DNA of 64,000 nucleotides from Enterobacter hormaechei subsp. xiangfangensis (GCF_001729785.1 NZ_CP017183.1:4588001-4652000); one strand, 5' to 3'; counted from the first letter of the stretch, positions 47,112 to 62,930 are shown. Program-made: numbers and translations. The notes: generated from the letters alone by a model not told the origin.

Positions 47112-47162
47112 TCGTCCGGCGGCTTGTCTCAGGACAAGCCGTCTGGCATTGAGGAGAAGCTC

Positions 47163-49440
<2,278 letters not shown>

Positions 49441-49460
49441 CGCCTTAATCGGAGGGTGAT

Positions 49461-49880
49461 ATGGCAATGACTTACCACCTGGACGTCGTCAGCGCAGAGC
49501 AACAAATGTTCTCTGGTCTGGTCGAGAAAATCCAGGTAACGGGTAGTGAAGGTGAACTGGGTATTTTCCCGGGTCACGCACCGCTGCTCACCGCCATTAA
49601 GCCTGGTATGATCCGCATCGTTAAACAGTTCGGTCATGAAGAGTTTATCTATCTGTCCGGCGGCATTCTTGAAGTGCAGCCAGGCAGTGTGACCGTTCTG
49701 GCCGATACCGCTATTCGTGGCCAGGATCTCGACGAAGCGCGAGCCCTGGAATCGAAGCGTAAGGCTGAAGAGCACATTAACAGCTCTCATGGTGACGTGG
49801 ATTACGCTCAGGCGTCTGCGGAGCTGGCCAAAGCGATCGCGAAACTGCGCGTTATCGAGTTGACCAAAAAAGCGATGTAA
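49461..49880 (+). CDS. atpC: ATP synthase F1 subunit epsilon
   Basis: 139-residue subunit: a beta sandwich binding gamma and the c-ring ([19 protein letters not shown]) and two C-terminal helices that can insert into the hexamer and inhibit hydrolysis. Last gene of the operon; ends before a strong terminator. Confidence 0.97.
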   Translation: MAMTYHLDVVSAEQQMFSGLVEKIQVTGSEGELGIFPGHAPLLTAIKPGMIRIVKQFGHEEFIYLSGGILEVQPGSVTVLADTAIRGQDLDEARALESKRKAEEHINSSHGDVDYAQASAELAKAIAKLRVIELTKKAM

Positions 49881-49898
49881 CACCGGCTTGAAAAGCAC

Positions 49899-49934
49899 AA
49901 AAGCCAGTCTGGATCCCAGGCTGGCTTTTTTTTT
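49899..49934 (+). terminator. Terminator of the atp operon
   Basis: AAGCCAG...CTGGCTT with an inner stem around GGATCC, followed by nine T. Confidence 0.88.
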
Positions 49935-50018
49935 CGGCCTTAATTCATGATGAAAAAGATGTAGAATTTTAAGCATCAAACGTTTTTACTTCTCACACAA
50001 ACTACCGTCAGGATGCGT

Positions 50019-51389
50019 ATGTTAAACAGTGCGATGAGCGTGGTGATCCTTGCCGCAGGCAAAGGTACCCGCATGTATTCCGATCTGCCTAAAGTGCTCC
50101 ACACGCTGGCAGGAAAGCCAATGGTTCAGCATGTTATTGATGCAGCGAATGAATTAGGCGCCAGCCAGGTGCATCTGGTTTATGGACATGGCGGCGATCT
50201 GCTGAAAAAAACGCTGCGTGACGACAATCTCAACTGGGTGCTTCAGGCAGAACAGCTGGGTACGGGTCATGCAATGCAGCAGGCTGCACCCTTCTTCGCT
50301 GATGATGAAGATATCCTGATGCTCTACGGCGACGTCCCGCTGATCTCCGTTGAAACCCTTACTCGGCTGCGTGAAGCCAAACCGCAGGGTGGCATCGGTT
50401 TGTTGACCGTCGTGCTGGACGATCCAACCGGCTATGGCCGCATTACGCGTGAAAACGGCAACGTGACGGGGATTGTTGAGCATAAAGATGCCACTGACGA
50501 ACAGCGCCAGATTCAGGAGATCAACACCGGCATCCTGATTGCGAACGGTGCGGATATGAAGCGCTGGCTGTCCAGACTCAACAATAACAACGCGCAGGGT
50601 GAATACTACATCACCGACATCATTGCGATGGCTTACCAGGAAGGGCGTGAGATTGCTGCCGTTCATCCGGCGCGTATCAGCGAAACGGACGGGGTAAACA
50701 ACCGTCTCCAGCTTTCCCGTCTTGAGCGTATTTACCAGTCCGAGCAGGCAGAAAAGCTGTTGCTCGCGGGCGTTATGCTGCGAGATCCGGCGCGTTTCGA
50801 TCTGCGTGGCACGCTGACCCACGGGCGCGACGTTGTAATAGATACTAACGTTATCCTGGAAGGTAACGTCACGCTGGGCAACCGCGTCAAAATCGGCACC
50901 GGCTGTGTGATTAAAAACAGCGCGATCGGTGACGACTGCGAAATCAGCCCGTACAGCGTGGTGGAAGATGCCCATCTTGAGGCGGCCTGTACGATTGGCC
51001 CATTTGCGCGTCTGCGCCCGGGCGCTGAGCTGCTGGAAGGTGCTCACGTAGGTAACTTCGTGGAAATGAAAAAAGCGCGTCTGGGTAAGGGCTCTAAAGC
51101 GGGTCATCTGACCTATCTGGGCGATGCGGAAATTGGCGACAACGTAAACATTGGTGCAGGGACGATTACCTGTAACTATGACGGCGCCAATAAGTTTAAA
51201 ACCATCATTGGTGATGACGTGTTTGTAGGCTCCGATACCCAGCTGGTGGCGCCTGTTACCGTGGGCAAAGGCGTGACCATTGCCGCCGGGACAACCGTTA
51301 CGCGCGATGTGGCCGAGAACGAGCTGGTGTTAAGCCGCGTTCCGCAGGTCAGCAAGCAGGGCTGGAAACGCCCGGTGAAGCAGAAGTAA
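50019..51389 (+). CDS. glmU: Bifunctional GlcN-1-P acetyltransferase / GlcNAc-1-P uridylyltransferase
   Basis: 456 residues. The N-terminal uridylyltransferase domain opens with the Rossmann motif [15 protein letters not shown]; the C-terminal left-handed beta-helix shows isoleucine/valine-led hexapeptide repeats (about 250-437) and trimerises to form the acetyltransferase sites. It makes UDP-GlcNAc for peptidoglycan and LPS. The ATG at 50019 ([15 protein letters not shown]) follows AGGATGCGT; an ATG two codons earlier is less likely. Confidence 0.98.
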   Translation: MLNSAMSVVILAAGKGTRMYSDLPKVLHTLAGKPMVQHVIDAANELGASQVHLVYGHGGDLLKKTLRDDNLNWVLQAEQLGTGHAMQQAAPFFADDEDILMLYGDVPLISVETLTRLREAKPQGGIGLLTVVLDDPTGYGRITRENGNVTGIVEHKDATDEQRQIQEINTGILIANGADMKRWLSRLNNNNAQGEYYITDIIAMAYQEGREIAAVHPARISETDGVNNRLQLSRLERIYQSEQAEKLLLAGVMLRDPARFDLRGTLTHGRDVVIDTNVILEGNVTLGNRVKIGTGCVIKNSAIGDDCEISPYSVVEDAHLEAACTIGPFARLRPGAELLEGAHVGNFVEMKKARLGKGSKAGHLTYLGDAEIGDNVNIGAGTITCNYDGANKFKTIIGDDVFVGSDTQLVAPVTVGKGVTIAAGTTVTRDVAENELVLSRVPQVSKQGWKRPVKQK

Positions 51390-51400
51390 CGGATTTATAC

Positions 51401-51496
51401 CCCTCACCCTAACCCTCTCCCCACAGGGGAGAGGGGATTGTTCGGTGCGGTGTTTTTCTCCCTCGCCCCTTTGGGGAGAGGGCCGGGGTGAGGGGA
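51401..51496. repeat. GC-rich palindromic repeat, copy B (paired arms)
   Basis: CCCTCACCCTAACCCTCTCCCC, a short stem, then TCCCTCGCCCCTTTGGGGAGAGGG and CCGGGGTGAGGGG. The outer arms are inverted complements, so the element can fold as one long hairpin with two inner ones. It lies inside the glmU-glmS intergenic region. Confidence 0.75.
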
Positions 51497-51597
51497 TAAC
51501 ATAATCCTCCCCCCACAAGCAGTACCCATAAAAATAACCCCACTCTCTACAAGGCTCGGGGCGCCCGGAAAGGGCAAATACAGGTCAGCGACAACGC

Positions 51598-51620
51598 ATG
51601 GCATAACGCCATAATCAGGA
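51598..51620 (+). promoter_or_regulatory. glmS leader hairpin and ribosome site (GlmZ target region)
   Basis: ATGGC, loop ATAAC, GCCAT is followed at once by the ribosome site AGGA. In E. coli the glmS leader folds so as to hide the ribosome site, and the sRNA GlmZ opens it by pairing here. The leader sequence and spacing are compatible with that control; GlmZ itself is not in this window. Confidence 0.5.
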
Positions 51621-51629
51621 AATATAACT

Positions 51630-53459
51630 ATGTGTGGAATTGTTGGCGCAGTTGCGCAGCGTGATATTGCTGAAATCCTTCTCGAAGGTTTACGTCGTCT
51701 GGAATACCGTGGTTACGACTCAGCCGGGCTGGCTGTCGTTGATGCAGAAGGTCATATGACCCGTCTGCGCCGTCTCGGTAAAGTGCAGATGCTGGCCCAG
51801 GCTGCGGAAGAACATCCGCTGCACGGTGGCACCGGTATTGCGCATACCCGCTGGGCGACCCACGGTGAGCCATCTGAAGGCAACGCACACCCGCATGTGT
51901 CTGAACACATCGTGGTCGTGCATAACGGCATTATCGAAAACCACGAACCGCTGCGTGAAGAACTGAAAGCGCGCGGCTATACCTTCGTCTCTGAAACCGA
52001 CACCGAAGTGATTGCTCACCTGGTGCACTGGGAGCTGGCAAAGGGCGGTACACTGCGTGATGCGGTGCTGCGCGCTATCCCTCAGCTACGTGGTGCTTAC
52101 GGTACGGTGATCATGGATTCCCGCGACCCGTCCACGCTGCTGGCCGCGCGTTCCGGTAGTCCGATGGTGATTGGTCTGGGCATGGGTGAAAACTTTATCG
52201 CTTCCGACCAGCTGGCGCTGCTGCCGGTTACCCGTCGCTTTATCTTCCTGGAAGAGGGAGACATTGCCGAGGTGACACGTCGCAGCGTGACCGTATTCGA
52301 CACAAAAGGCGAGCAGGTTAAGCGTCAGGAGATCGAATCAAACCTGCAATACGACGCGGGCGACAAAGGTGCTTACCGTCACTACATGCAGAAAGAGATC
52401 TACGAACAGCCAAACGCCATTAAAAACACCCTGACTGGTCGCATCAGCCATGGTGAAGTGGATCTGAGCGAGCTGGGCGCCAATGCCAACGAACTGCTGA
52501 GCAAAGTCGAGCACATTCAGATCGTGGCCTGCGGCACCTCCTACAACTCCGGTATGGTCTCTCGCTACTGGTTTGAATCTCTGGCGGGCGTGCCGTGCGA
52601 CGTAGAAATTGCGTCTGAGTTCCGCTATCGCAAATCTGCCGTACGTCGTAACAGCCTGATGATCACCCTTTCCCAGTCAGGTGAAACGGCAGATACCCTG
52701 GCGGCGCTGCGTCTCTCTAAAGAGCTGGGTTATCTGGGTTCTCTGGCCATCTGTAACGTCCCGGGCTCATCGCTGGTGCGTGAATCCGATCTGGCGCTGA
52801 TGACCAAAGCGGGTACCGAAATCGGCGTGGCCTCCACCAAGGCGTTTACCACTCAGCTGACGGTTCTGCTGATGCTGGTGGCGAAACTGGCGCGTCTGAA
52901 AGGTGAAGATGCCTCTGTTGAGCATGACATCGTTCACGGTCTGCAGGCGCTGCCGAGCCGTATTGAGCAGATGCTCTCTCAGGACAAACGCATTGAAGCT
53001 CTGGCGGAAGATTTCTCTGACAAACATCACGCCCTGTTCCTGGGCCGTGGCGATCAGTATCCGATTGCGCTGGAAGGCGCGCTGAAGCTGAAAGAGATCT
53101 CTTATATTCACGCTGAAGCCTATGCGGCAGGCGAGCTGAAGCATGGCCCGCTGGCGCTGATCGATGCGGATATGCCAGTTATCGTGGTGGCACCTAACAA
53201 CGAACTGCTGGAAAAACTGAAATCTAACATCGAAGAAGTGCGCGCCCGTGGTGGTGTTCTGTACGTCTTTGCGGATAAAGATGCCGGTTTCGCCAGCAGC
53301 GACAACATGCACATCATCGAGATGCCGCATGTGGAAGAGGTGATTGCGCCGATCTTCTACACCGTACCGCTGCAACTGCTGGCTTATCACGTCGCGCTGA
53401 TCAAGGGCACCGACGTAGACCAGCCACGTAACCTGGCGAAGTCCGTCACCGTAGAATAA
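51630..53459 (+). CDS. glmS: Glutamine-fructose-6-phosphate aminotransferase
   Basis: 609-residue enzyme for the first step of hexosamine synthesis. The catalytic cysteine follows the initiator methionine (MCGIVGAV); the glutaminase domain fills about 1-240 and two SIS isomerase domains follow ([37 protein letters not shown]). The C-terminus ends in NLAKSVTVE. Its last codons also form the Tn7 target site. Probably co-transcribed with glmU, with a repeat in between. Confidence 0.98.
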   Translation: MCGIVGAVAQRDIAEILLEGLRRLEYRGYDSAGLAVVDAEGHMTRLRRLGKVQMLAQAAEEHPLHGGTGIAHTRWATHGEPSEGNAHPHVSEHIVVVHNGIIENHEPLREELKARGYTFVSETDTEVIAHLVHWELAKGGTLRDAVLRAIPQLRGAYGTVIMDSRDPSTLLAARSGSPMVIGLGMGENFIASDQLALLPVTRRFIFLEEGDIAEVTRRSVTVFDTKGEQVKRQEIESNLQYDAGDKGAYRHYMQKEIYEQPNAIKNTLTGRISHGEVDLSELGANANELLSKVEHIQIVACGTSYNSGMVSRYWFESLAGVPCDVEIASEFRYRKSAVRRNSLMITLSQSGETADTLAALRLSKELGYLGSLAICNVPGSSLVRESDLALMTKAGTEIGVASTKAFTTQLTVLLMLVAKLARLKGEDASVEHDIVHGLQALPSRIEQMLSQDKRIEALAEDFSDKHHALFLGRGDQYPIALEGALKLKEISYIHAEAYAAGELKHGPLALIDADMPVIVVAPNNELLEKLKSNIEEVRARGGVLYVFADKDAGFASSDNMHIIEMPHVEEVIAPIFYTVPLQLLAYHVALIKGTDVDQPRNLAKSVTVE

Positions 53460-53490
53460 TCTCCAGCCTACCCGAGGCTGCCAGTATTCT
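53425..53490 (+). other. attTn7 region at the end of glmS
   Basis: The last codons of glmS (from GACCAGCCACGTAACCTGGC) are the site read by TnsD of Tn7-type transposons, which insert about 25 bp after the stop. No Tn7 end was seen here, and the hairpin AGGCTGCCAG/CTGGCAGCCT at 53475-53498 is intact. Confidence 0.55.
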
Positions 53491-53498
53491 GGCAGCCT
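53475..53498 (+). terminator. Hairpin after glmS
   Basis: AGGCTGCCAG, TATT, CTGGCAGCCT is a perfect 10-bp stem. It has no T-run, so it may work as a 3' end protector or weak terminator. Confidence 0.6.
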
Positions 53499-53887
53499 CA
53501 TAGCCCTCCCCTCAGCGATTATTTCTTTTTATCGCAACCTGTTTCTTTTTTCATTTTTTCTTACATTTTTGCTCTATCTGCTCATTTCACCTATGTCTGC
53601 TTAAAAAAGAATCTGATTTAGCTATGACAAAGAAAAGATATTGATAAATTCTTAAAAAAATAGAGAAGAGATATCAATAGCATTTTTTAATTATGTTTTG
53701 TTCTTATTTTTAAGGGTTTTTTTATTTTTAATTTTTATTGTTCCATTTTAAAGATATTTCATGTGGGAAAACATATTTGTCATAGAGCAGGAATGAACTG
53801 TACTATCGCCACGCTTTAAAGGATGGTGTGTTTTATTTGAATGTATAAATGAGACGCATACAAATAATGTAAATTATGGAGAGTTTC
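53499..53887. promoter_or_regulatory. AT-rich promoter region of the fimbrial operon
   Basis: About 390 bases, strongly AT-rich with long T- and A-tracts (53560-53780), clearly different from the surrounding glmS and pst genes. It holds no gene. Such composition is typical of H-NS-silenced acquired promoters. No inverted repeats of a fimS-type switch and no recombinase gene were found. Confidence 0.55.
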
Positions 53888-54466
53888 ATGAAATTAAACG
53901 TTATAGCCACTTCACTGGTTTTATCTTCCGTCCTGTTTTCAGGTGCGACATTAGCGGCTGACGGTACTGTTCATTTCCGTGGCGAGGTGATTGATTCTAC
54001 TTGTACAGTCACGACTGATACCAGTAATCAGACTGTTAATATTGGTCGTGTATCGGTAAAAACCTTCGCGGGTATTGATTCCACCGCGTCTGTTAAAGAT
54101 TTCCACATCCGTCTGGAAGGCTGCCCGGCAACCTATACTGAGGCGGCGGTACGCTTTGACGGGACGGAAGATAAAGATACCATCGGTAAAGGTTATCTTT
54201 CAATCGGTACGCCGGTGAACGAAGACGGTACGGACGGTGAGTTCACTGGCAGCGGCGACGCCATTGCGGCGACGGGCGTGGCGATAAAACTGTTCAACCT
54301 GAGCGATGATACCGCGATCCCTTTGTATAACAATTCTAAATACGTTGCCATTGCAGATGGTAAAGCGGATATGGGATTCAAGGCGAAATTCGTCCAGACT
54401 CTGGCAACAGTGACTCCGGGTACTGCGAATGCTGACTCTCAGTTTACTATTGAATACTTGAAATAA
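53888..54466 (+). CDS. Fimbrial major subunit (type 1 pilin family)
   Basis: 192-residue pilin. Signal peptide MKLNVIATSLVLSSVLFSGATLA is followed by the donor strand region and the pilin core with two cysteines (DSTCTV and EGCPAT) forming the usual disulfide. The C-terminus FTIEYLK retains the aromatic beta-zipper recognised by the chaperone, with Tyr third from the end instead of next to last. The start at 53888 follows TGGAGAGTTTC. First gene of a four-gene chaperone-usher operon; its high dose is favoured by the hairpin right after it. Confidence 0.88.
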   Translation: MKLNVIATSLVLSSVLFSGATLAADGTVHFRGEVIDSTCTVTTDTSNQTVNIGRVSVKTFAGIDSTASVKDFHIRLEGCPATYTEAAVRFDGTEDKDTIGKGYLSIGTPVNEDGTDGEFTGSGDAIAATGVAIKLFNLSDDTAIPLYNNSKYVAIADGKADMGFKAKFVQTLATVTPGTANADSQFTIEYLK

Positions 54467-54483
54467 TCAGCGGTTATGGATTC

Positions 54484-54514
54484 GGAGCCTGTTAAGAACT
54501 TATTTACAGGCTCC
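54484..54514 (+). terminator. Intra-operon hairpin after the pilin gene
   Basis: GGAGCCTGT, 13-base loop, ACAGGCTCC, then TTTATATATA. It is a leaky terminator or mRNA stabiliser between the pilin and chaperone genes, a common way of making pilin in excess. Confidence 0.7.
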
Positions 54515-54537
54515 TTTATATATAAGGACATTGGATT

Positions 54538-55221
54538 ATGCCAGGGCGTATAGTGAATGTATTATTAGCGTGTTGTCTTACGGGTATTTCTACAATGGCA
54601 TCGGCAGGTGTGGTTATCGGTGGCACACGAGTGGTTTATTCGAGTGATAAATCCGACGCAACCATTACTGTCAAAAATAACGAAGCGGCTATCCCTTATC
54701 TTATTCAAACATGGGTTGACCCCTTCAGTAATACAGGAACCGCGAAAAAACCACCGTTTACCGTCATTCCACCGGTATCTCGTCTGGAGGCTGGGCAGGA
54801 AAAAATTCTGCGCATTATGAAAACCGAGGGCAATTTACCGCAGGATCGGGAGTCGGTGTTCTGGCTGAACATCAAAAATATTCCCCCGGCGAGCAATAAG
54901 CCGAACGCGATGGAAATCGCCATTAAGACACGTATCAAGCTGATCTGGCGTCCGGCCTCGTTGAACATTACCCCGGAGCGCGCCGCCACGCAGGTGAAGT
55001 GGCACAGAGAAAATCGGCAGCTGGTAGTTGAAAATCCCACGCCGCTAAATATCAACGTTATGAATGTGACAGTGGACGGCAAAGATGTGCCGCTCAATAT
55101 CGTCCATCCCTTTGAAACCCTGCGTTTACCCTTACCGGAAGGCGTGAATGGCCATGCGCTGGTTTGGCGGTATGTGAATGATTTCGGTGCGATTAGTCAG
55201 GATTTAAAAGCAGCGCTTTAA
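54538..55221 (+). CDS. Fimbrial periplasmic chaperone (PapD/FimC family)
   Basis: 227-residue chaperone with signal peptide (MPGRIVNVLLACCLTGISTMASA) and two immunoglobulin-like domains. The conserved strand G1 region (ILRIMKTEGNLPQDRESVFWLNIKNIPP) with alternating hydrophobic residues donates a strand to subunits; the second domain ends in GHALVWRYVNDFGAISQDLK. It folds and carries subunits to the usher. Starts 17 bases after the hairpin region with AAGGACATTGG upstream. Confidence 0.93.
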   Translation: MPGRIVNVLLACCLTGISTMASAGVVIGGTRVVYSSDKSDATITVKNNEAAIPYLIQTWVDPFSNTGTAKKPPFTVIPPVSRLEAGQEKILRIMKTEGNLPQDRESVFWLNIKNIPPASNKPNAMEIAIKTRIKLIWRPASLNITPERAATQVKWHRENRQLVVENPTPLNINVMNVTVDGKDVPLNIVHPFETLRLPLPEGVNGHALVWRYVNDFGAISQDLKAAL

Positions 55222-55239
55222 GCAAAGGATGGTTTATTT

Positions 55240-57759
55240 ATGGAGTGTTACCGTATTTTCATCGCGCTTGCTTCCGGGATGGTGCTTGGTTTATCCGGCG
55301 AGGTGGCCGCGAGGGATATGTTTAACCCTGCGCTGCTTGAAATCGATCATCCGGTGGACGTGGATATCCACCAGTTTAATCGCGCGAACAGTCTGCCTGC
55401 CGGGAACTATAAGGTCAGCATCTATGTAAACGGCGAATATGTTGACCGCCGGGAGGTGACCTTTTTCGAAGATACTGCCACCAGCAACCTGCATCCTTGC
55501 TTCTCAGACATCAAAACCGTGCTCGCTGAGCTTGGGGTCAAAGTGGCGGCTATCAAGGCCCTTAACGACATAGATGACAAAGCCTGTCTGGACCCCGCGC
55601 CGCTCGTTCCTGGCTCAACCTGGACGTTTGATACGGATAAACTCCAGCTTAACGTCACGTTGCCGCAAATCTATATTGATGTATCGGCGCGCGGCTATAT
55701 CAATCCCTCACGCTGGGATGAGGGCATCAATGCGCTGATGGTGAACTACGATTTTTCCGGCTCCAGCACGGTGCATTCGAACGAGGATGATAACAACGAT
55801 TTTTATTATCTGAACCTGCGCAACGGTGCCAACCTGGGGGCATGGCGTTTACGTAACTACAGTACGCTAAACGTGACCGATGGCGAGTCTTCGTATCATT
55901 CGATCAATACCTATTTACAGCGCGATATCGCCGCGTTACGCAGCCAAATTATGCTGGGGGATACATGGACCGCAAGCGACGTGTTTGACAGCACGCAACT
56001 GCGAGGGATGCGTCTCTACACGGATGATGACATGCTGCCTTCGAGCCTGACGGGGTTTGCGCCAGTGGTTCGCGGCGTGGCGAAAAGCAATGCGACCGTG
56101 ATTGTGCGGCAAAACGGTTACATCATTTACCAGTCTGCCGTACCGCAGGGAGCGTTTGCGCTCAAGGATTTAAACACCACCAATTCGGGTGGCGATCTGG
56201 ATGTTACCATCAAAGAAGAGGATGGCAGCGAGCAACATTTTACCCAGCCTTACGCCTCACTGGCGATCCTGAAGCGTGAAGACCAAACCGATGTCGATAT
56301 CAGCGCGGGTGAACTGCGCGATCAAAACGATTTTCAGCCGACCGTTTTTCAGGCGCAGGTGTTACACGGTTTTCCTGCGGGTATTACCCTCTACGGGGGC
56401 GTGCAGGGAACCAGCGATTACACCTCCGCCGCGCTTGGCGTGGGGAAAGATATGGGTTCGCTGGGCGCCCTTTCGCTGGACGTAACGCATGCCCGCTCGC
56501 GGTTTGAGGACGATGACGAAAGCGGGCAATCTTACCGTTTTCTCTATTCCAAACGTTTTGATGAAACGAACACAACGTTTCGGCTGGTGGGCTACCGCTA
56601 CTCCACAGAGGGCTACTACACCCTGAACGAATGGGCGTCCCGGCAGAATAACGAGAGCGACTTCTGGACGACAGGTAACCGCCGTAGCCGTCTGGAGGGA
56701 ACATGGACGCAGACCTTTGGCGACGGGATGGGAAATATTTATCTTACCCTTAGCCGCCAGCAGTACTGGAAGACGGATGAAGTCGAGCGGCTGGTGCAGC
56801 TGGGCTACAGCAATAGCTGGCGCGCTATTTCCTGGAACGTCTCCTGGAACTACACCGATTCACTCACCTCGGCCCAAAATAGCACCGACACTGACGTCAG
56901 CGACAGTCAGGGCAGCGAACAGATTTTTATGCTCTCCCTCTCCATACCGTTGTCAGGCTGGCTGCATGACAGCTACGTCAACTATGGGTACACCCAAAAC
57001 AACCACGGAAAAGGGATGCACCAGGTGGGGCTGAGCGGTAACGCGCTGGATGCGCACAACCTCTCCTGGAACGTTCAGCAGTCTTACGATGCGGATAACG
57101 AAGATTACAACAACAGCGCAGGGGTGGGCTATGACGGCACCTATGGTTCGGTAAACGCCAGTTACGACTATACCCAGGACAACCAGCGCCTCAACTATGG
57201 AATGAAGGGCGGGATTCTGGCCCACAGCGATGGCATAACTTTCTCTCAGGAACTGGGGGAAACCGTCGCGCTGGTTAAAGCCCCGGGAGCTTCCGGCCTG
57301 GCGCTGGAGAATGGTACGGGTAAGGCGACGGACTGGCGCGGCTATACGGTACAGACGCAGCTCAACGCCTACGATGAAAACAGAGTGGAGATCGACAGCG
57401 ATTACTTTGCGAAGGCCAACGTCGAAATCGACAACAGTATCCTCAGCGTTATCCCGACGCGCGGCGCGGTGGTACGGGCGGAGTTTGTCACTCACGTGGG
57501 CTATCGCGTCCTGTTCAATGTGCGGCAGAAGAGTGGCAAACCGGTGCCGTTTGGCGCCATGGCCTCGGCTGATTTACCCCACGGCAGCGTAACCGGCATT
57601 GTGGGCGAAAATGGCGAGCTTTATCTGTCCGGCATGCCGGAAGAGGGGGCGTTTGTCCTGAAGTGGGGCGCAGATAACACGATGACCTGCCCGGTTAACT
57701 ACCACTTTACCCCGCCAGAAGGCGTCGAACTGATACAAATATCGGCAGTATGCCAATAG
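55240..57759 (+). CDS. Fimbrial outer membrane usher (PapC/FimD family)
   Basis: 839-residue usher. After the signal peptide comes the N-terminal periplasmic domain that receives chaperone-subunit complexes (FNPALLEIDHPVDVDIHQFN...PAGNYKVSIYVNG), then the 24-stranded barrel with its plug (VRGVAKSNATVIVRQNGYIIYQSAVPQGAF), and C-terminal domains ending with a disulfide pair (TCPVNYHF...AVCQ). The ATG at 55240 follows GCAAAGGATGG. Full length, no frameshift. Confidence 0.95.
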   Translation: MECYRIFIALASGMVLGLSGEVAARDMFNPALLEIDHPVDVDIHQFNRANSLPAGNYKVSIYVNGEYVDRREVTFFEDTATSNLHPCFSDIKTVLAELGVKVAAIKALNDIDDKACLDPAPLVPGSTWTFDTDKLQLNVTLPQIYIDVSARGYINPSRWDEGINALMVNYDFSGSSTVHSNEDDNNDFYYLNLRNGANLGAWRLRNYSTLNVTDGESSYHSINTYLQRDIAALRSQIMLGDTWTASDVFDSTQLRGMRLYTDDDMLPSSLTGFAPVVRGVAKSNATVIVRQNGYIIYQSAVPQGAFALKDLNTTNSGGDLDVTIKEEDGSEQHFTQPYASLAILKREDQTDVDISAGELRDQNDFQPTVFQAQVLHGFPAGITLYGGVQGTSDYTSAALGVGKDMGSLGALSLDVTHARSRFEDDDESGQSYRFLYSKRFDETNTTFRLVGYRYSTEGYYTLNEWASRQNNESDFWTTGNRRSRLEGTWTQTFGDGMGNIYLTLSRQQYWKTDEVERLVQLGYSNSWRAISWNVSWNYTDSLTSAQNSTDTDVSDSQGSEQIFMLSLSIPLSGWLHDSYVNYGYTQNNHGKGMHQVGLSGNALDAHNLSWNVQQSYDADNEDYNNSAGVGYDGTYGSVNASYDYTQDNQRLNYGMKGGILAHSDGITFSQELGETVALVKAPGASGLALENGTGKATDWRGYTVQTQLNAYDENRVEIDSDYFAKANVEIDNSILSVIPTRGAVVRAEFVTHVGYRVLFNVRQKSGKPVPFGAMASADLPHGSVTGIVGENGELYLSGMPEEGAFVLKWGADNTMTCPVNYHFTPPEGVELIQISAVCQ

Positions 57760-57768
57760 GGAAATAAG

Positions 57769-58845
57769 ATGAAATTCAGGACACCTCTGTTTTTAAGCGC
57801 GTTGATAATATTTATAACGCCAGTATGCAAAGCGTACACCACGGGCGACGGGATTTGTCACTCCGAAGGTGGCGCTTATATCTATAACCTTAATCTGAAC
57901 GGGCTGTCGATCCCGGCGGATAAAAATAAAGCAGGTACAGAGATCAGGGATCTGGAAACGCTCAGTTCATCTGCGAGTTACAAAGCGCAATGCAACTGTC
58001 TTACGCATTACTCTACGGGCTTTCGCCAAATCTACTACACCGCACGATCGTCGTTAAGTGAAGATGTGGTAAAGAACGGGTATACCTATTTTACCCTTAA
58101 TAACAACCTCAGCATCGCCACGTCGATACTTGTGCTCGGCAGAGATTATATACCGGTACCTTTCAGCGCAGAACCAAACGTAATGTCTCATAGCTCCTAT
58201 TGTTATGCGCCTGGTGAGGAAGGGAGCGAACCAACACTCAATACCGGTTCAAAAATAAAAATATCATTCTTAATTAACAAGCCGTTTATTGGCCGGGTGA
58301 GTGTGCCAGGTACGATAGTCGCCGATCTTTATGGCGGGCTGGATGCGGCCTCCTCGACCTCCAGCACCGAAAAAATGGCAGAGATCAAAATCGCTGGCGA
58401 TATCGTCGTGCCGCAAAATTGCGAGATAGCGCCCGGGCAGACGCTTGAGATAGATTTTGGCAAAATCCCGGCCCCGGAATTTTCCGCTACCAAAGGCACC
58501 GCCGTGACGAGTCACAAGGTAAAAAAGACGATTCAGGTACAGTGCACAGGCATGCTGGATGAGAATATTGTCTACTCCACTTTCCATGGAGACCCTGTCG
58601 ACGCCGATGCCACGATGATGAAAGTCAACGGCAATGATGATGTAGGCATTGTGGTATACGACAAGTGGGATCGTCAGGTCAGCGTCAACGGCGGCAGGAT
58701 GGACATGGATAGGGGAGAAAACAATAACGGCGCCGAAAACAATTCGCTTACCTTTTCCGCTGCGCCTGCAAGCGCAACGGGGGCGCAGCCAAAACCTGGA
58801 ACGTTTGAAGCGTACGCAACGGTCACGCTGGAAATTGAACATTAA
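57769..58845 (+). CDS. Fimbrial tip adhesin, two-domain
   Basis: 358-residue subunit. Signal peptide MKFRTPLFLSALIIFITPVCKA; an N-terminal lectin-like domain (about 23-200) with four cysteines (DGIC, AQC, NC, SYC), and a C-terminal pilin domain (about 205-358) starting IAGDIVVPQNCEIAPGQ with two cysteines. The N-domain resembles LpfD-type tip proteins in its GYTYFTLNN..YIPVPF motif. Receptor specificity cannot be inferred from sequence. Last gene of the operon, 9 bases after the usher, followed by a terminator. Confidence 0.85.
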   Translation: MKFRTPLFLSALIIFITPVCKAYTTGDGICHSEGGAYIYNLNLNGLSIPADKNKAGTEIRDLETLSSSASYKAQCNCLTHYSTGFRQIYYTARSSLSEDVVKNGYTYFTLNNNLSIATSILVLGRDYIPVPFSAEPNVMSHSSYCYAPGEEGSEPTLNTGSKIKISFLINKPFIGRVSVPGTIVADLYGGLDAASSTSSTEKMAEIKIAGDIVVPQNCEIAPGQTLEIDFGKIPAPEFSATKGTAVTSHKVKKTIQVQCTGMLDENIVYSTFHGDPVDADATMMKVNGNDDVGIVVYDKWDRQVSVNGGRMDMDRGENNNGAENNSLTFSAAPASATGAQPKPGTFEAYATVTLEIEH

Positions 58846-58850
58846 TCACC

Positions 58851-58880
58851 CAACGGCTGTTTATGACAGCCGTTGTCATT
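58851..58880 (+). terminator. Terminator of the fimbrial operon
   Basis: CAACGGCTGT, TTATG, ACAGCCGTTG, then TCATTTTT: a perfect 10-bp stem with a T-rich tail. Confidence 0.88.
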
Positions 58881-58983
58881 TTTCCTCTTTTGCACCAGGC
58901 TTAGCCCTTTCTATATGACAACTCTATGATGCTCCCCTGAACAAATAATCATTAATATCAGTGGCTTATTTTACACTCTCTCA

Positions 58984-59001
58984 TTGTCATAAAACTGTCA
59001 T
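58984..59001 (+). promoter_or_regulatory. Pho box 1 of pstS
   Basis: TTGTCATAAAACTGTCAT fits the PhoB box (two direct CTGTCA repeats with an AT-rich spacer) with one mismatch. PhoB bound here drives pstSCAB-phoU under phosphate starvation. Confidence 0.85.
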
Positions 59002-59016
59002 ATTTCGTACATTTAT

Positions 59017-59034
59017 CTGTCACCTGTTTGTCCT
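59017..59034 (+). promoter_or_regulatory. Pho box 2 of pstS
   Basis: CTGTCACCTGTTTGTCCT is the weaker second PhoB box, followed by the -10 region TATTTTGCTCATCG. The arrangement equals that of E. coli pstS. Confidence 0.75.
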
Positions 59035-59058
59035 ATTTTGCTCATCGTAGCCACTTAA

Positions 59059-60132
<1,074 letters not shown>

Positions 60133-60153
60133 CAGGATTTTTTTAACGAAGAT

Positions 60154-60224
60154 GGCGGGTGGCGCGCAGCGATCCCGCCCTACGGTTTACTCTGTAGGCC
60201 CGGTAAGCGTCAGCGCCACCGGGC
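60154..60224. repeat. REP pair between pstS and pstC
   Basis: GGCGGGTGGCGCGCAGCGATCCCGCC and, inverted, GCCCGGTAAGCGTCAGCGCCACCGGGC, joined by CTACGGTTTACTCTGTAG. A BIME here fits the greater amount of PstS over the membrane parts. Confidence 0.8.
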
Positions 60225-60256
60225 ATATTCGTAAGACGTCTCATAAAGAAGAGTAA

Positions 60257-62109
<1,853 letters not shown>

Positions 62110-62144
62110 ATTTTTACGGCGCGGCAGCTCGCGGCGCCGAATGA

Positions 62145-62930
<786 letters not shown>

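Noticed and set aside
53425..53500. Tn7-type insertion at attTn7
   Set aside because: The glmS end and the following hairpin are intact, and no transposon end or tns gene is present.
53560..53875. AT-rich stretch before the fimbrial pilin gene considered as a fimS-like invertible switch
   Set aside because: No pair of inverted repeats bounding a promoter and no tyrosine recombinase gene nearby.
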